A stretch of DNA of 42,869 bases, taken from Legionella drozanskii LLAP-1. Lineage in GTDB: Bacteria > Pseudomonadota > Gammaproteobacteria > Legionellales > Legionellaceae. The stretch spans positions 452,466-495,334 of the forward strand of contig NZ_LNXY01000020.1 in the NCBI RefSeq assembly GCF_001467585.1, given 5' to 3'. The notes beneath the pieces are model-generated. The model was not told where the DNA came from, searched no databases, and saw nothing but the letters and a program-made list of their open reading frames with translations. Shown here in pieces: positions 17,472-25,951 of the stretch (positions within the stretch are counted from its first letter, which is position 1; each line of letters starts with the position of its first letter). Both the position numbers and the translations under genes were made by a program.

Positions 17472-17958
17472 GAAACTTCTCCTCAATATGCCGCATTAAT
17501 TCGTGAACTCGGCGTGCTAACTGATAAGGGGAAGCTTCACCAAATAAGACAGCATAGGCCTCCAAGGTATGGCGGTTTACTAAAAATAAGGCAGGCACTG
17601 ACGGTTTATAACCGCCGGCAACATAAAAGGTTTGAAAAAGTTCAGGGGTTAATGGTGTGGTGTCAAAGCTGTCTAAAGACTCATTATCAAGGCTAAATGC
17701 GCGAACCTTGATATGAAAACTGTCTGAAAAGTCCTTCAGAACAGGTGAAAATTTCTGACAATGCGGGCAGGTGCTGCGATAAATATAAGCAAAATAATAG
17801 TTAGAGGATAAGTTTTTTCTTTCGCGCTCATCCTTTTTAGCAGCAGGCCTTAGCGTTTGTTTTTTCAAAATCAGCGCATTGAGCTCATCCACCGCCACAT
17901 TGGCTTGTAAGGGTTGTGTCAGAAAGAAGAGCATTAAAAATAAAGTGCGTAGCATCAT
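17464..17958 (-). CDS. trbB: TrbB: thioredoxin-fold thiol-disulfide isomerase
   Basis: A 164-aa periplasmic protein with signal peptide (residues 1-19, ending LQA) and a thioredoxin-like domain with the active site C64-P-H-C67, followed by FSPVLKDFSD. The cis-proline loop near SVPALFLV matches. TrbB is thought to correct disulfides in the Cys-rich transfer proteins TraN, TraU and TraH. It sits between traF and traH with ATGA-type overlap to traF, the usual F order. Slightly shorter than F TrbB. Confidence 0.88.
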   Translation of the reverse strand: MMLRTLFLMLFFLTQPLQANVAVDELNALILKKQTLRPAAKKDERERKNLSSNYYFAYIYRSTCPHCQKFSPVLKDFSDSFHIKVRAFSLDNESLDSFDTTPLTPELFQTFYVAGGYKPSVPALFLVNRHTLEAYAVLFGEASPYQLARRVHELMRHIEEKFHD

Positions 17959-18734
17959 GCTTCAAATCCCTCATAACTGAATCGTTTATAATGAGTCGCC
18001 ACATCCAATAAGCGTTCCTTTAACGCGGTTATGGAGACAAAGCCATAAGATAAGGGCGACATCGTTTGTGTTTTTAAATCAACGAGAAAAAGGGCTGGCA
18101 TGTAGCGAGATTTCAAATTCATGTTCTTTTGGATAAGCTTAAGGGGCACGCTTTTTGGATTTGGTAGACCTTGGATGGGTTGACCATCGGTTGTAACCGA
18201 AATCATTGAAAAGTGGGTTTGATTAACAAAGGGCACAAGGTGTGCTACAAATTTTTGTGAAATCGAACTGTTGCCTTTGTAAAAAAGAATGAAGCCATAG
18301 CGCTTAGCTCCTTCCTGTATAACCCGCTCCATTAAAAGATTCATTGAGTCGTTTTGAATCGCCACCGCCGTGTTGTCGGTAGGAAAATTTAAGGTGTTAT
18401 CAAGCTCAGGATGTGACATCAGTACCTGTTGCCAGTATTGCACAAATTTCTGGTTGTTTTTGGCATAGTACTGCTGTGCTTTCATATACTCATAGGTTGC
18501 ATCCAATGAGGGTGCAATTAAGGCGCTTGCAAGCTTGTTTAAGGTTGCCTTTCGTACCGCCATGAGTTTTTCATAGGGCGTTAGCGTTGGAGTGTTATTT
18601 AGTTTTGGCAGTGGTTTAGTTAATTCTTTTGGCTCCTCGGTGTACCAATGAAAACCATGCGCCGGCACCTTCATTAAATCTGCGAAGGCCGGCATTGTCA
18701 TTAAAATCAAAAGGCAGGCAACTAGTTTCATCAT
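17955..18734 (-). CDS. traF: TraF: pilus assembly protein with thioredoxin-like fold
   Basis: A 259-aa periplasmic protein with a signal peptide (residues 1-18). The motif GFHWYTEEP (27-35) is the family's G-W-HWY-EP signature, and the C-terminal domain (YGFILFYKGNSSISQKF..., then MPALFLVDL) is thioredoxin-like. No CXXC motif is present, as in F TraF, so it should be structural rather than an oxidoreductase. Four-base overlaps tie it to traN upstream and trbB downstream. F TraF is 247 aa. Confidence 0.92.
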   Translation of the reverse strand: MMKLVACLLILMTMPAFADLMKVPAHGFHWYTEEPKELTKPLPKLNNTPTLTPYEKLMAVRKATLNKLASALIAPSLDATYEYMKAQQYYAKNNQKFVQYWQQVLMSHPELDNTLNFPTDNTAVAIQNDSMNLLMERVIQEGAKRYGFILFYKGNSSISQKFVAHLVPFVNQTHFSMISVTTDGQPIQGLPNPKSVPLKLIQKNMNLKSRYMPALFLVDLKTQTMSPLSYGFVSITALKERLLDVATHYKRFSYEGFEA

Positions 18735-20518
18735 TGACCTGCCTTTTGTTGGATGCGTCGCGTCATCTCTGAAAGGGATGCCGCAGCATCAGGGCTATCG
18801 AGTTTAAAATCACTGACAATGCCTGCCTCTTTCATAGCGTGTCCAAAAGGATAGGGGTAGACCGGACTCACAAAATCAATGCGACCCATATCCAATTGTT
18901 CTAATTCAGCGACACTAAGACCTGCGCAGGTTGTGTGCTCTGCATCACCCAATGCTTTTGCATTAAGTTGCTTTAAGCGCCCTTCTTCCTGAATAAGTCG
19001 TGCCATTTTGCTATCAAAGACACAATAGCTGCGCTTATGTTCCGTGCAGACGCCTAAGACTTTTTCACTGCAGTATTTACCCACGTAATGCGCTAAATAA
19101 TTAAGCTTCGCTTTGCCTAAGGCTTTGTCTTCTTCGCGGCATAAATCAAGATGAATTTTGTCAGCCCAGCCTTTATGCGAACAGCAATCAATGAGATTCG
19201 CAATCCAGATTTTGCATTGAACGGGATGGCCTGCAAAAAGAGACGCTTGCGTTTTAGAAAATTCTCGACCGGCTTCTGCTGCTGTTGCCAAAGGGGCTAT
19301 CGCTTTGCCAAAGTCCTCATTTTGGGAAGGTGTGGTATCCACACAGTTACCATCAGCACAAAAAACATCTTTTAAGCAAACAGCAGCCTTATGACAAACG
19401 TTTTCCTCGCAACGGTAAACTTGGCTGTAGAGCGCACAGCCTATAGCATCCGTTCTTTCACAGTGAGAGCTTAGCTGAAAACACCCTTTTTCTTTTTGCA
19501 AGCGGCATTCATCCACCGCGGGACTTGAGCAAGAGTAAATATGCTCTATCTCCCAACAATCGCGCAAAAGGGGAACTCCATCAATTATTTTTGTCGAATT
19601 GGCATCAAGACATTGTTGATTTTTTAGTTGGCACAAGCTGCCTTTGTCCTCAAGGCTTACACAGCCATTGTCCCAAGTCTCAGTTCTTACGTAGGGTTTC
19701 GAGTGCGCGTCAATGGTTAAAGCTACCTGCACAGGATACGCTCTGCTAAAGTGTTTGGTGATATTGAGTATCATAAGACCATTGTTCAGACAGCTTGGAA
19801 GTTCAACCACGCTAATCCATGAGACACTGTCTTGATTATTTAAAATCGCATGAACGGTTGCAGTCATTGATTCGCAAGGCTTAGTGAAGCGAATCGGATT
19901 AGTGAGATAACCTCCCGCTGTATTCGTCATAACACCCGTTACTAAATTAACGGTCACAAAGCCTGACCACTTTTGAGGGACCACAAAATAAAAATCAGCG
20001 CGTTGGTTAATTGTTTCAGCGGCCATGGTTACTTTTCGTTTTTTAAGACAACGCTCATCAGGCAACTGCCTTGAGCGATAACAAATTTCATCATGTGCTT
20101 TGACTTCGCAAATTTCTTTCGCGTCGGTACAAAGCCCATGAGTCATGGCATAACTGTCTTTTTCAATCAGTTGGGACTGCTTGATTGCTTCACTGTTTTT
20201 ATTAATTTCAAAGGTTGTTTTGCCAAAATTATCACTCACCGTTTTGCCGCCAACATCATTCTTTAAAGCTTGAGTAGCCGCTGTGCTCAAATCAATTTTT
20301 TCATGCTCTGTCCCTAAATAAAAATGGGCTTCAGGAGGCGTGCTGCTATAGTCTTTGAACGTGGTTTCGGGATGAAATTGATTAATAGCATCACGCATTT
20401 GAGAGCTTAATGATTTTGCATAGTCCTTTGATTGTTGAAAATCGTAAGGCGTGCTATTAGCAAACACAGTCAATGAAAATCCCAGGCTTAACACCAGCAC
20501 CCAATTGATTCTAGTCAT
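18731..20518 (-). CDS. traN: TraN: Cys-rich outer-membrane mating-pair stabiliser
   Basis: A 595-aa secreted protein with signal peptide (MTRINWVLVLSLGFSLTVFA) and about 40 cysteines, typical of TraN, the outer-membrane protein that contacts recipient surface receptors and stabilises mating pairs. The Cys-dense part covers about residues 130-180 and 290-540. The C-terminal VYPYPFGHAMKEAG segment is the conserved tail. Start chosen at 20518, with GGAG 7 bases upstream; it overlaps trbC by 8 bases. The middle part, which determines recipient choice in F plasmids, has no recognisable subtype. Confidence 0.92.
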   Translation of the reverse strand: MTRINWVLVLSLGFSLTVFANSTPYDFQQSKDYAKSLSSQMRDAINQFHPETTFKDYSSTPPEAHFYLGTEHEKIDLSTAATQALKNDVGGKTVSDNFGKTTFEINKNSEAIKQSQLIEKDSYAMTHGLCTDAKEICEVKAHDEICYRSRQLPDERCLKKRKVTMAAETINQRADFYFVVPQKWSGFVTVNLVTGVMTNTAGGYLTNPIRFTKPCESMTATVHAILNNQDSVSWISVVELPSCLNNGLMILNITKHFSRAYPVQVALTIDAHSKPYVRTETWDNGCVSLEDKGSLCQLKNQQCLDANSTKIIDGVPLLRDCWEIEHIYSCSSPAVDECRLQKEKGCFQLSSHCERTDAIGCALYSQVYRCEENVCHKAAVCLKDVFCADGNCVDTTPSQNEDFGKAIAPLATAAEAGREFSKTQASLFAGHPVQCKIWIANLIDCCSHKGWADKIHLDLCREEDKALGKAKLNYLAHYVGKYCSEKVLGVCTEHKRSYCVFDSKMARLIQEEGRLKQLNAKALGDAEHTTCAGLSVAELEQLDMGRIDFVSPVYPYPFGHAMKEAGIVSDFKLDSPDAAASLSEMTRRIQQKAGQ

Positions 20519-21182
20519 GTCCACGCTCCAGAATAGTTCGTGCACGATCTGCTACCACATCCCCTTTTTTAGCAATCAGTTCTAAGGCCTTTCTTAAGCT
20601 TGCATTGCCATACACCACATCAAACGGTTGATTGTCACAATCACTCGCTATCGCGCACGTTTTTGGGGGCTCTGTTACCACAAGGGCTGGCACTGATTTA
20701 ATTTGAAACTGAGCAAACCAGACGGGATCAATCGACACCCCTTTAAAATTAAACTGTTGTTTTTTTGCCTCCGTATGAAGTCGCTTGAAGGTTTCAATGG
20801 TTTTTTTAAAATCCCCCTCCACAAGACCATTAATAACGACAGGAATATTAAAAAGAGCGGCTTCATCAGCCAGTGCAAATAAAAGCGAGTCCGGCATTGA
20901 AAACGATACAAACAATACAGCACCGTCTGCCGCTTGAGGTTTTTGCATGCCTTGTAAACCACTTTTAGCATTTTGCATCAAGTTATCGATAAGACTCTTG
21001 TGTTCCGATTGCGTACGGATAGAGGTCGCTTTCAAGGTTTCAATTTGAGTCGTTGACGTAAGCGCTAATGCATCAAGCCCTTCAGTTTCGTAGGTTCTAA
21101 TGGTGTCATTGGTATTGGCAAGGCTAGTCACTGCCCAGCAAACCAAACTTACAAACATAATTTTATTCAGCATGTTGGCCAT
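20511..21182 (-). CDS. trbC: TrbC: pilus assembly protein
   Basis: A 223-aa periplasmic protein with signal peptide ending at LAN. The type-F TrbC core is visible: VLFVSFSMPDSLLFALADEA (about residues 90-109), the N-I-P-VVINGLVEGD segment, and SIDPVWFAQFQIKSVPALVV, a thioredoxin-like fold without CXXC. TrbC acts with TraW in pilus assembly; in some plasmids the two are fused. Here they are separate, with traU between them. traN begins in the last 8 bases. Confidence 0.9.
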   Translation of the reverse strand: MANMLNKIMFVSLVCWAVTSLANTNDTIRTYETEGLDALALTSTTQIETLKATSIRTQSEHKSLIDNLMQNAKSGLQGMQKPQAADGAVLFVSFSMPDSLLFALADEAALFNIPVVINGLVEGDFKKTIETFKRLHTEAKKQQFNFKGVSIDPVWFAQFQIKSVPALVVTEPPKTCAIASDCDNQPFDVVYGNASLRKALELIAKKGDVVADRARTILERGHD

Positions 21183-21198
21183 CCTTAAACACTCCCCT

Positions 21199-22176
21199 TT
21201 AAAGAAAACAACAATTTTTCTTTCGCCAGATTAAAAACCCAAAATTATCGCCCTCACCCGGTTTCATATGCCCTGTTTCCCAGGTAATAACAGAACGCCC
21301 AAAGGGCTGACATTGCTTTGCATCCGGCAGGGTATTAACCAATTGATAGCGATAACGGCTTTTAGGCAAAATAGCCGACCTATAAGTTTTACAAATCGCA
21401 GGGGAATTTTTGCCTACCGAATCGGCAATAGCACCGATGCGATGCAATTTAAAATCAGTTCGCTCTGCAAGAAGGGCTGCTGCTGAAATGGGGCTTGATT
21501 GATTCGCCACAAAGCCTGTTAAAGGATAGGTTGAGCCTTGAGCACCTTGGCACCAAAAAAGAGAATCGATAGCAGTTGCTGCCAAAGCACTCGTTGCATC
21601 CAGCGCGCAAGCCTGCCTTGCAGGGGGACTGCTAAACAGCGTGGCTTCAGGATTTAAGACAAATGCAAACTCCGAGTCATTCCAAGTGGGGTCAAGCTCT
21701 GAAGGAAAGAGGATGTCAAAGTCTTGGTCTTCCATACAACCAATGGATGTTAAAATTTGCAACCAATACATGAGTGGGTATTTATACCAATGCACGTAAT
21801 AAAAAGCCCCTCGCCCGTCAGTTTCAGGCATTTGAGAACCGCCTAAACCTTGGTCTTTAATATTCAATTGCACGCCTAAATTCACCATACAATAAGGCTT
21901 TCTTGTCACATCAACTAAGGCAAAGGGTTCCCAAAAGCCAAGGGTAATGCCAAACAACTGTCCTTTCTGCGGGCATGAGCACAAGGGGCTTTTTGGGTTT
22001 TTTGTGTCGGGGTAGCGACTTTTAACCACTTTTGATGCCCCAATAGTCAGTGGAAATAGGCAATTCCAGCACACATCCTTGATAGGATTAACAAAGTGAC
22101 CTTTACATGGGGAAGCATATAGAGGCAGCAGTGCTAGGCACCACAGGAGCAGAGCGACCAGACCTTTATTCATCAT
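21199..22176 (-). CDS. traU: TraU: Cys-rich periplasmic DNA-transfer protein
   Basis: A 325-aa periplasmic protein required for DNA transfer more than for pilus extension. It has a signal peptide (ending LYA), the signature GHFVNPIKDVCWNCLFPLTIG (about residues 26-46), the GFWEPFALVDVTRKPYCMV block and many cysteines likely to form disulfides with help from TrbB. GGAG lies 3-6 bases before the tandem ATGs. It overlaps traW by 11 bases and is followed by trbC after 16 bases. Length matches F TraU (330 aa). Confidence 0.95.
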   Translation of the reverse strand: MMNKGLVALLLWCLALLPLYASPCKGHFVNPIKDVCWNCLFPLTIGASKVVKSRYPDTKNPKSPLCSCPQKGQLFGITLGFWEPFALVDVTRKPYCMVNLGVQLNIKDQGLGGSQMPETDGRGAFYYVHWYKYPLMYWLQILTSIGCMEDQDFDILFPSELDPTWNDSEFAFVLNPEATLFSSPPARQACALDATSALAATAIDSLFWCQGAQGSTYPLTGFVANQSSPISAAALLAERTDFKLHRIGAIADSVGKNSPAICKTYRSAILPKSRYRYQLVNTLPDAKQCQPFGRSVITWETGHMKPGEGDNFGFLIWRKKNCCFL

Positions 22177-22801
22177 TCACTCCAATCTCGACAACTTTCC
22201 AATAAAGCCCATCCTGGCTGACCACCGAGGGCACGTGTTTAATATGAAGTTGACTGGTGATTCGTCCTTCTAAATCAAAATAGATTCGCCCAAAGTGCTC
22301 AGAGGCTTGTCGGATATCGCCGCTTATCAAAATAAATTTGACGTAGTGATAATCGTTATAATGTTTCTTTACCCAGGCCATCTGGTTTGCATCATCGGCA
22401 TTGAAAAAAATCAGTGTTTTAGAAAATTGAAGGTGATTAAAGGGGTTAATTGCTGTCCCCTTTTTAGCAATGAGGGTTCCATCGGGCAAGGCTACATCGT
22501 GGGATACCAAAACAGTTGGATCAATACGAAATGTTTTAGGCGTTTTTGTAGGCGCAAGAGTTAAGGGCTTAGGTCTGATAATGTGTTCTGCCACTCGCTG
22601 TTCAATAAGACGTTGATGCTTTAAAAGTGCACCGCTTTCTTGCATCTCAGTTAAGCGCTTCATGATTAGCTCTCTTAAATCGGCTTCAATCACCGGAAAT
22701 ACTTGACCATAGTGGCCTAAATCCTTGGAATGACTTACAGGAAGAAGCAGGAACAGACCGATAAAGAAGAAGCCAAGTCCCGTTATTAGGTTAAGCTTCA
22801 T
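22166..22801 (-). CDS. traW: TraW: pilus assembly protein
   Basis: A 211-aa periplasmic protein with signal peptide (MKLNLITGLGFFFIGLFLLL). TraW features: DLGHYGQVFPVIEADLRELI (about 27-46), RIDPTVLVSHDVALPDGTLIAKKGTAINPF, a mid-domain typical of the family, and a C-terminal VPSVVSQDG-WKVVEIGV strand. It works with TrbC and TraU. The ATG overlaps the trbI stop; AGGATG lies 4 bases upstream of it. Length equals F TraW (210 aa). Confidence 0.93.
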   Translation of the reverse strand: MKLNLITGLGFFFIGLFLLLPVSHSKDLGHYGQVFPVIEADLRELIMKRLTEMQESGALLKHQRLIEQRVAEHIIRPKPLTLAPTKTPKTFRIDPTVLVSHDVALPDGTLIAKKGTAINPFNHLQFSKTLIFFNADDANQMAWVKKHYNDYHYVKFILISGDIRQASEHFGRIYFDLEGRITSQLHIKHVPSVVSQDGLYWKVVEIGVNDE

Positions 22802-23147
22802 GCTTCATCCTTGTAATAGTCTCAGCGACTACCTTATCAGTCACATCAAGACTGTTATTACTTGCCAAAACAGTGGCACTCATCACGGTCACTCGATGGG
22901 TCTGCCCATAGGCTTTTATTACCTGAGGTAACAGGGCAGAAAACTGCTTCATGAGCTTTGATTGCGCGTCTTTTGAAAGCTTGGAATGCGCAAGCATCAG
23001 TGAAGGCTTTTGAATGGCACGAGTCAGGTCTACCACGACAAGCGCCGTGGGTTTTTGCCCTATATTCAAACCAAGAGCGAACACCAGCACAAATCCAACC
23101 GCGCCTACTATAACCCCTTGTTTTATAGTCATCCGATTAAGCAGCAT
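22791..23147 (-). CDS. trbI: TrbI: pilus extension/retraction protein
   Basis: A 118-aa protein with one N-terminal membrane segment (about residues 9-30) and a periplasmic domain beginning PTALVVVDLTRAIQKP, then LSKDAQSKLMKQFSALLPQV, which matches type-F TrbI (128 aa in F). Start chosen at MLLNRM (23147): GGAG lies 6 bases upstream, inside the end of traC, which it overlaps by 11 bases. Longer in-frame starts lie deep in traC and have no ribosome-binding site. Confidence 0.82.
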   Translation of the reverse strand: MLLNRMTIKQGVIVGAVGFVLVFALGLNIGQKPTALVVVDLTRAIQKPSLMLAHSKLSKDAQSKLMKQFSALLPQVIKAYGQTHRVTVMSATVLASNNSLDVTDKVVAETITRMKHEA

Positions 23148-25689
23148 GAGCTTCTCCATAATGTTCATGAGCCACCAGGGACACCGCATCAAGAAAGTCT
23201 AAGCCCTGTGTTACATAATTAAGGACGGCTTGATAATCATCGCCATCAGAAGACAGAAGCACACGGGTAAAGGGGTCGACAAACAAACGATGAAAAGAGG
23301 AAATGCCATTGGCTCGCAGCAGCACTTGCGAGAATCCTGCTTCTTTGGCTTTAGGAAAGGATTTAAGGATGCTCATCTCATAGTCAGAAAACGTGTCGTG
23401 CTTTTTTTGATGCTCTGAAAGTGGTGATTCTTCCTGTAAAAAAATAAGCTTTAGAGCAGAGTTCTCCCACGCTGCACGGGCTTCTGAAAATTCAAAATAA
23501 TCCTCAATTCCTTGCGTTACCGTTACAAACGAGGCTTTGTGCCGACGTCCTGTACGAAATCCTTTAGTGATGAAGTTGGCAGCAATCGCATCCCCTGTAA
23601 AAAAAGACCATGCCTCATCAATGATGCACATCTTTTGTTTGTCTCTATCTGAATTAAAGATCCTGCGTTGAAATTGAGACATCACTGATAAAAGAACCGG
23701 CGCACGAATGCTTTTGTTGTCTTCAATTTCCTTCAAATCCACAACAATGATGCGAGCATGTGGCGATAATTGAGACGGCTCATTAAACGCTTTGCCGTGT
23801 TCTGCATCCGACCAATAACGCTGTAAATTTTTGGATAGTATCCGTGCTGTAGGATAGGTTTCGCGATCCGCGTCATATAAGGCTAATAATTCGTGAGATA
23901 CATTATCAATAAGAGTCTTGTTCTGATACTTATCAAAAGACCTCAGTATGGCCTCTCGTAACGTACCTCTATCATCATCTGTAGCACCACTAGTCGGACA
24001 GGTAAATAACTCAAACAACGCAATAAGATCATCAATCTCACGTAAAATATCGGTGACATGAGTAAACGGATTCATTGCTAAATTACGGTATTCGAGATAA
24101 GTCCCGCCAAGTGCCTCACACAATTTTTTATAGCTTCCGCCTACATCAATGATGAATATATCCCCACCATTAAAGAGCACATTAAGCATCAGCATTTGAA
24201 TAAAAAAACTCTTGCCACCACCCGAAGTACCCGTCACTGCCATATTGTAATTCGTTCCAAATACCCCTGAAAAAGGATCGATGCATGCGAACTGATCGCG
24301 CATGGTAGGAAGTAAAATGCCACGGCCAACGCCCGACCAATCAGCAAGAAGCGGCATGTATTGGGTTGCGTTCCAGGAGGAGATAGGCCACATCATAGTA
24401 GGCAAAGAGAAGTCTTTAACCAGATTTCCGGTGAAAAAAAACGGCATGGACACTAAAAAATAAGGCCATTGCATACGTTTGCACTGTGCTAGTTTAATAC
24501 CGTTGAATGCAAACGCTGTACGTGTTGCCTCTACATCCCGCTCTTTTTCATGCAATCTTGAAAAAAGTACCACGTTATATAGCATTTTAACGGATCGGGT
24601 CTTTTGTGCTGATAAATCATCACGGAAGGTACGCCACACACGCGCTTGAGTTTCAGTTCCTGCCACATTCACTGCATAATCACTTTTTAATTTCTTATCC
24701 AGGTCGCGGGTTTTACGATTAGCACGACCCTGCGCCTTACCCTGTTCTTCTACAAGATAAGTCACAGACACTATATGATTGCAGGGGATGCTTTTATCCG
24801 GGTGGAAAATATTGCTCGTATTATTAATGTTCTCCCACAAATGATACTCGCCTGGCAACCTGTCGATGGTCAGCACTGACACCGCAGTTTCATAAGCGCA
24901 TCCCTTATCATTCACACCACGAATCAATACCCCATCGTTTTTAATCTCTGCATCAAAGTCATGGGAAAGTGCCTGTTCTTTAAGTAACTTGGTTTTGTCA
25001 TAGGGAATAAGCTTGGGCACAATCGCATCTGGGCAGTTTGCCAGATAGAAATTAAGCAAATGTAAAAAATCAATGGGATCCCCTCGTTTATACCCAATTT
25101 TAGCCGCAGTTAGAGAGGCTTCAAACGACACGCGAAACTGACCAAAACAGGCTTTTAAATCACTCTCTGATTCCTCATTGACTTTATCAATCACAATAAA
25201 GCACTCAGTATTCGTCAAGCGTGGTGTACTTATCGTATTGGTTTTAAAGCCATGAATGGCAGCATGCTGATAAAATGCTTTGAGGTTATCCCCTAAAAGG
25301 CCTAAATTTTTAAACTCACGCCTTTCAAATTGACGGGTAAATGCCTCAATCTCATGCCCCACCTGGTTGTGTTTGACGCAAATCAACTGCAAGGTAAAGT
25401 CATGTGAGACCTTTGATTGAAGCAGGGTATCCAGTTGCTCTGCGATTTGTTCATTCGCACCAGTTAAAGGAATGATTCGATAGATTAATCCGGCATTGTA
25501 TTCATTAAAAAACAACTTAGACTCCTCATCAAAATACTGATAAGGCAATAGATGCTCGGTAAATGAAGGGTAGTGATGCTCGTCAGGATTAAGATCTACT
25601 GATTTATGTTTATCTCCATCCTCATCATTCAAACACTCTTTAAGCAGCTCGCGGGTGCCTTGAACCCAGTCTATGACTTTCGCAAACAT
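23137..25689 (-). CDS. traC: TraC: VirB4-type secretion ATPase
   Basis: An 850-aa peripheral inner-membrane ATPase that powers pilus assembly. The N-terminal TraC_F_IV domain (residues 30-440) includes HLLPYQYFDEESKLFFNEY-type residues. Walker A is GTSGGGKS (487-494); Walker B is MCIIDEAW (D691, E692); the downstream VTQGIEDYFE segment is typical of VirB4/TraC. AGGAG lies 6 bases before the ATG. trbI begins within its last 11 bases, and traV ends 34 bases upstream. Length close to F TraC (875 aa). Confidence 0.96.
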   Translation of the reverse strand: MFAKVIDWVQGTRELLKECLNDEDGDKHKSVDLNPDEHHYPSFTEHLLPYQYFDEESKLFFNEYNAGLIYRIIPLTGANEQIAEQLDTLLQSKVSHDFTLQLICVKHNQVGHEIEAFTRQFERREFKNLGLLGDNLKAFYQHAAIHGFKTNTISTPRLTNTECFIVIDKVNEESESDLKACFGQFRVSFEASLTAAKIGYKRGDPIDFLHLLNFYLANCPDAIVPKLIPYDKTKLLKEQALSHDFDAEIKNDGVLIRGVNDKGCAYETAVSVLTIDRLPGEYHLWENINNTSNIFHPDKSIPCNHIVSVTYLVEEQGKAQGRANRKTRDLDKKLKSDYAVNVAGTETQARVWRTFRDDLSAQKTRSVKMLYNVVLFSRLHEKERDVEATRTAFAFNGIKLAQCKRMQWPYFLVSMPFFFTGNLVKDFSLPTMMWPISSWNATQYMPLLADWSGVGRGILLPTMRDQFACIDPFSGVFGTNYNMAVTGTSGGGKSFFIQMLMLNVLFNGGDIFIIDVGGSYKKLCEALGGTYLEYRNLAMNPFTHVTDILREIDDLIALFELFTCPTSGATDDDRGTLREAILRSFDKYQNKTLIDNVSHELLALYDADRETYPTARILSKNLQRYWSDAEHGKAFNEPSQLSPHARIIVVDLKEIEDNKSIRAPVLLSVMSQFQRRIFNSDRDKQKMCIIDEAWSFFTGDAIAANFITKGFRTGRRHKASFVTVTQGIEDYFEFSEARAAWENSALKLIFLQEESPLSEHQKKHDTFSDYEMSILKSFPKAKEAGFSQVLLRANGISSFHRLFVDPFTRVLLSSDGDDYQAVLNYVTQGLDFLDAVSLVAHEHYGEAHAA

Positions 25690-25723
25690 TTAGTTCTCCT
25701 GTGAAATCACTTCAATCAACGCC

Positions 25724-25951
25724 CTACTTATACCCAGAATAAAGAACACGATTATTGGCTTGCTGCACAAATTGGCCATCAGGGGTGTAGCGTTTTTCTT
25801 GCACCATGCGATTGACCGCCTCCATGCTTTGGCACCCTCCCCTATCCGCAAAAGGACAGCGGGCATCCTCATTGTCCAATAGGGATTTTGAGCAGGCGCA
25901 TAATTGTGATAAGAGCAACATCAGGGTGAGTAATGCCTTAAACTTAATCAT
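25724..25951 (-). CDS. traV: TraV: short outer-membrane lipoprotein
   Basis: A 75-aa lipoprotein: hydrophobic signal (MIKFKALLTLMLLLSQ) with lipobox-like LCAC, and the TraV motif CPFADRGGCQSMEAVNRMV with its paired cysteines. TraV forms the outer-membrane ring with TraK and TraB. It is much shorter than F TraV (171 aa): the C-terminal half is absent, but the sequence ends cleanly. Start chosen at MIKFK, with GAGGAG 7 bases upstream; it overlaps traB by 8 bases. Confidence 0.8.
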   Translation of the reverse strand: MIKFKALLTLMLLLSQLCACSKSLLDNEDARCPFADRGGCQSMEAVNRMVQEKRYTPDGQFVQQANNRVLYSGYK

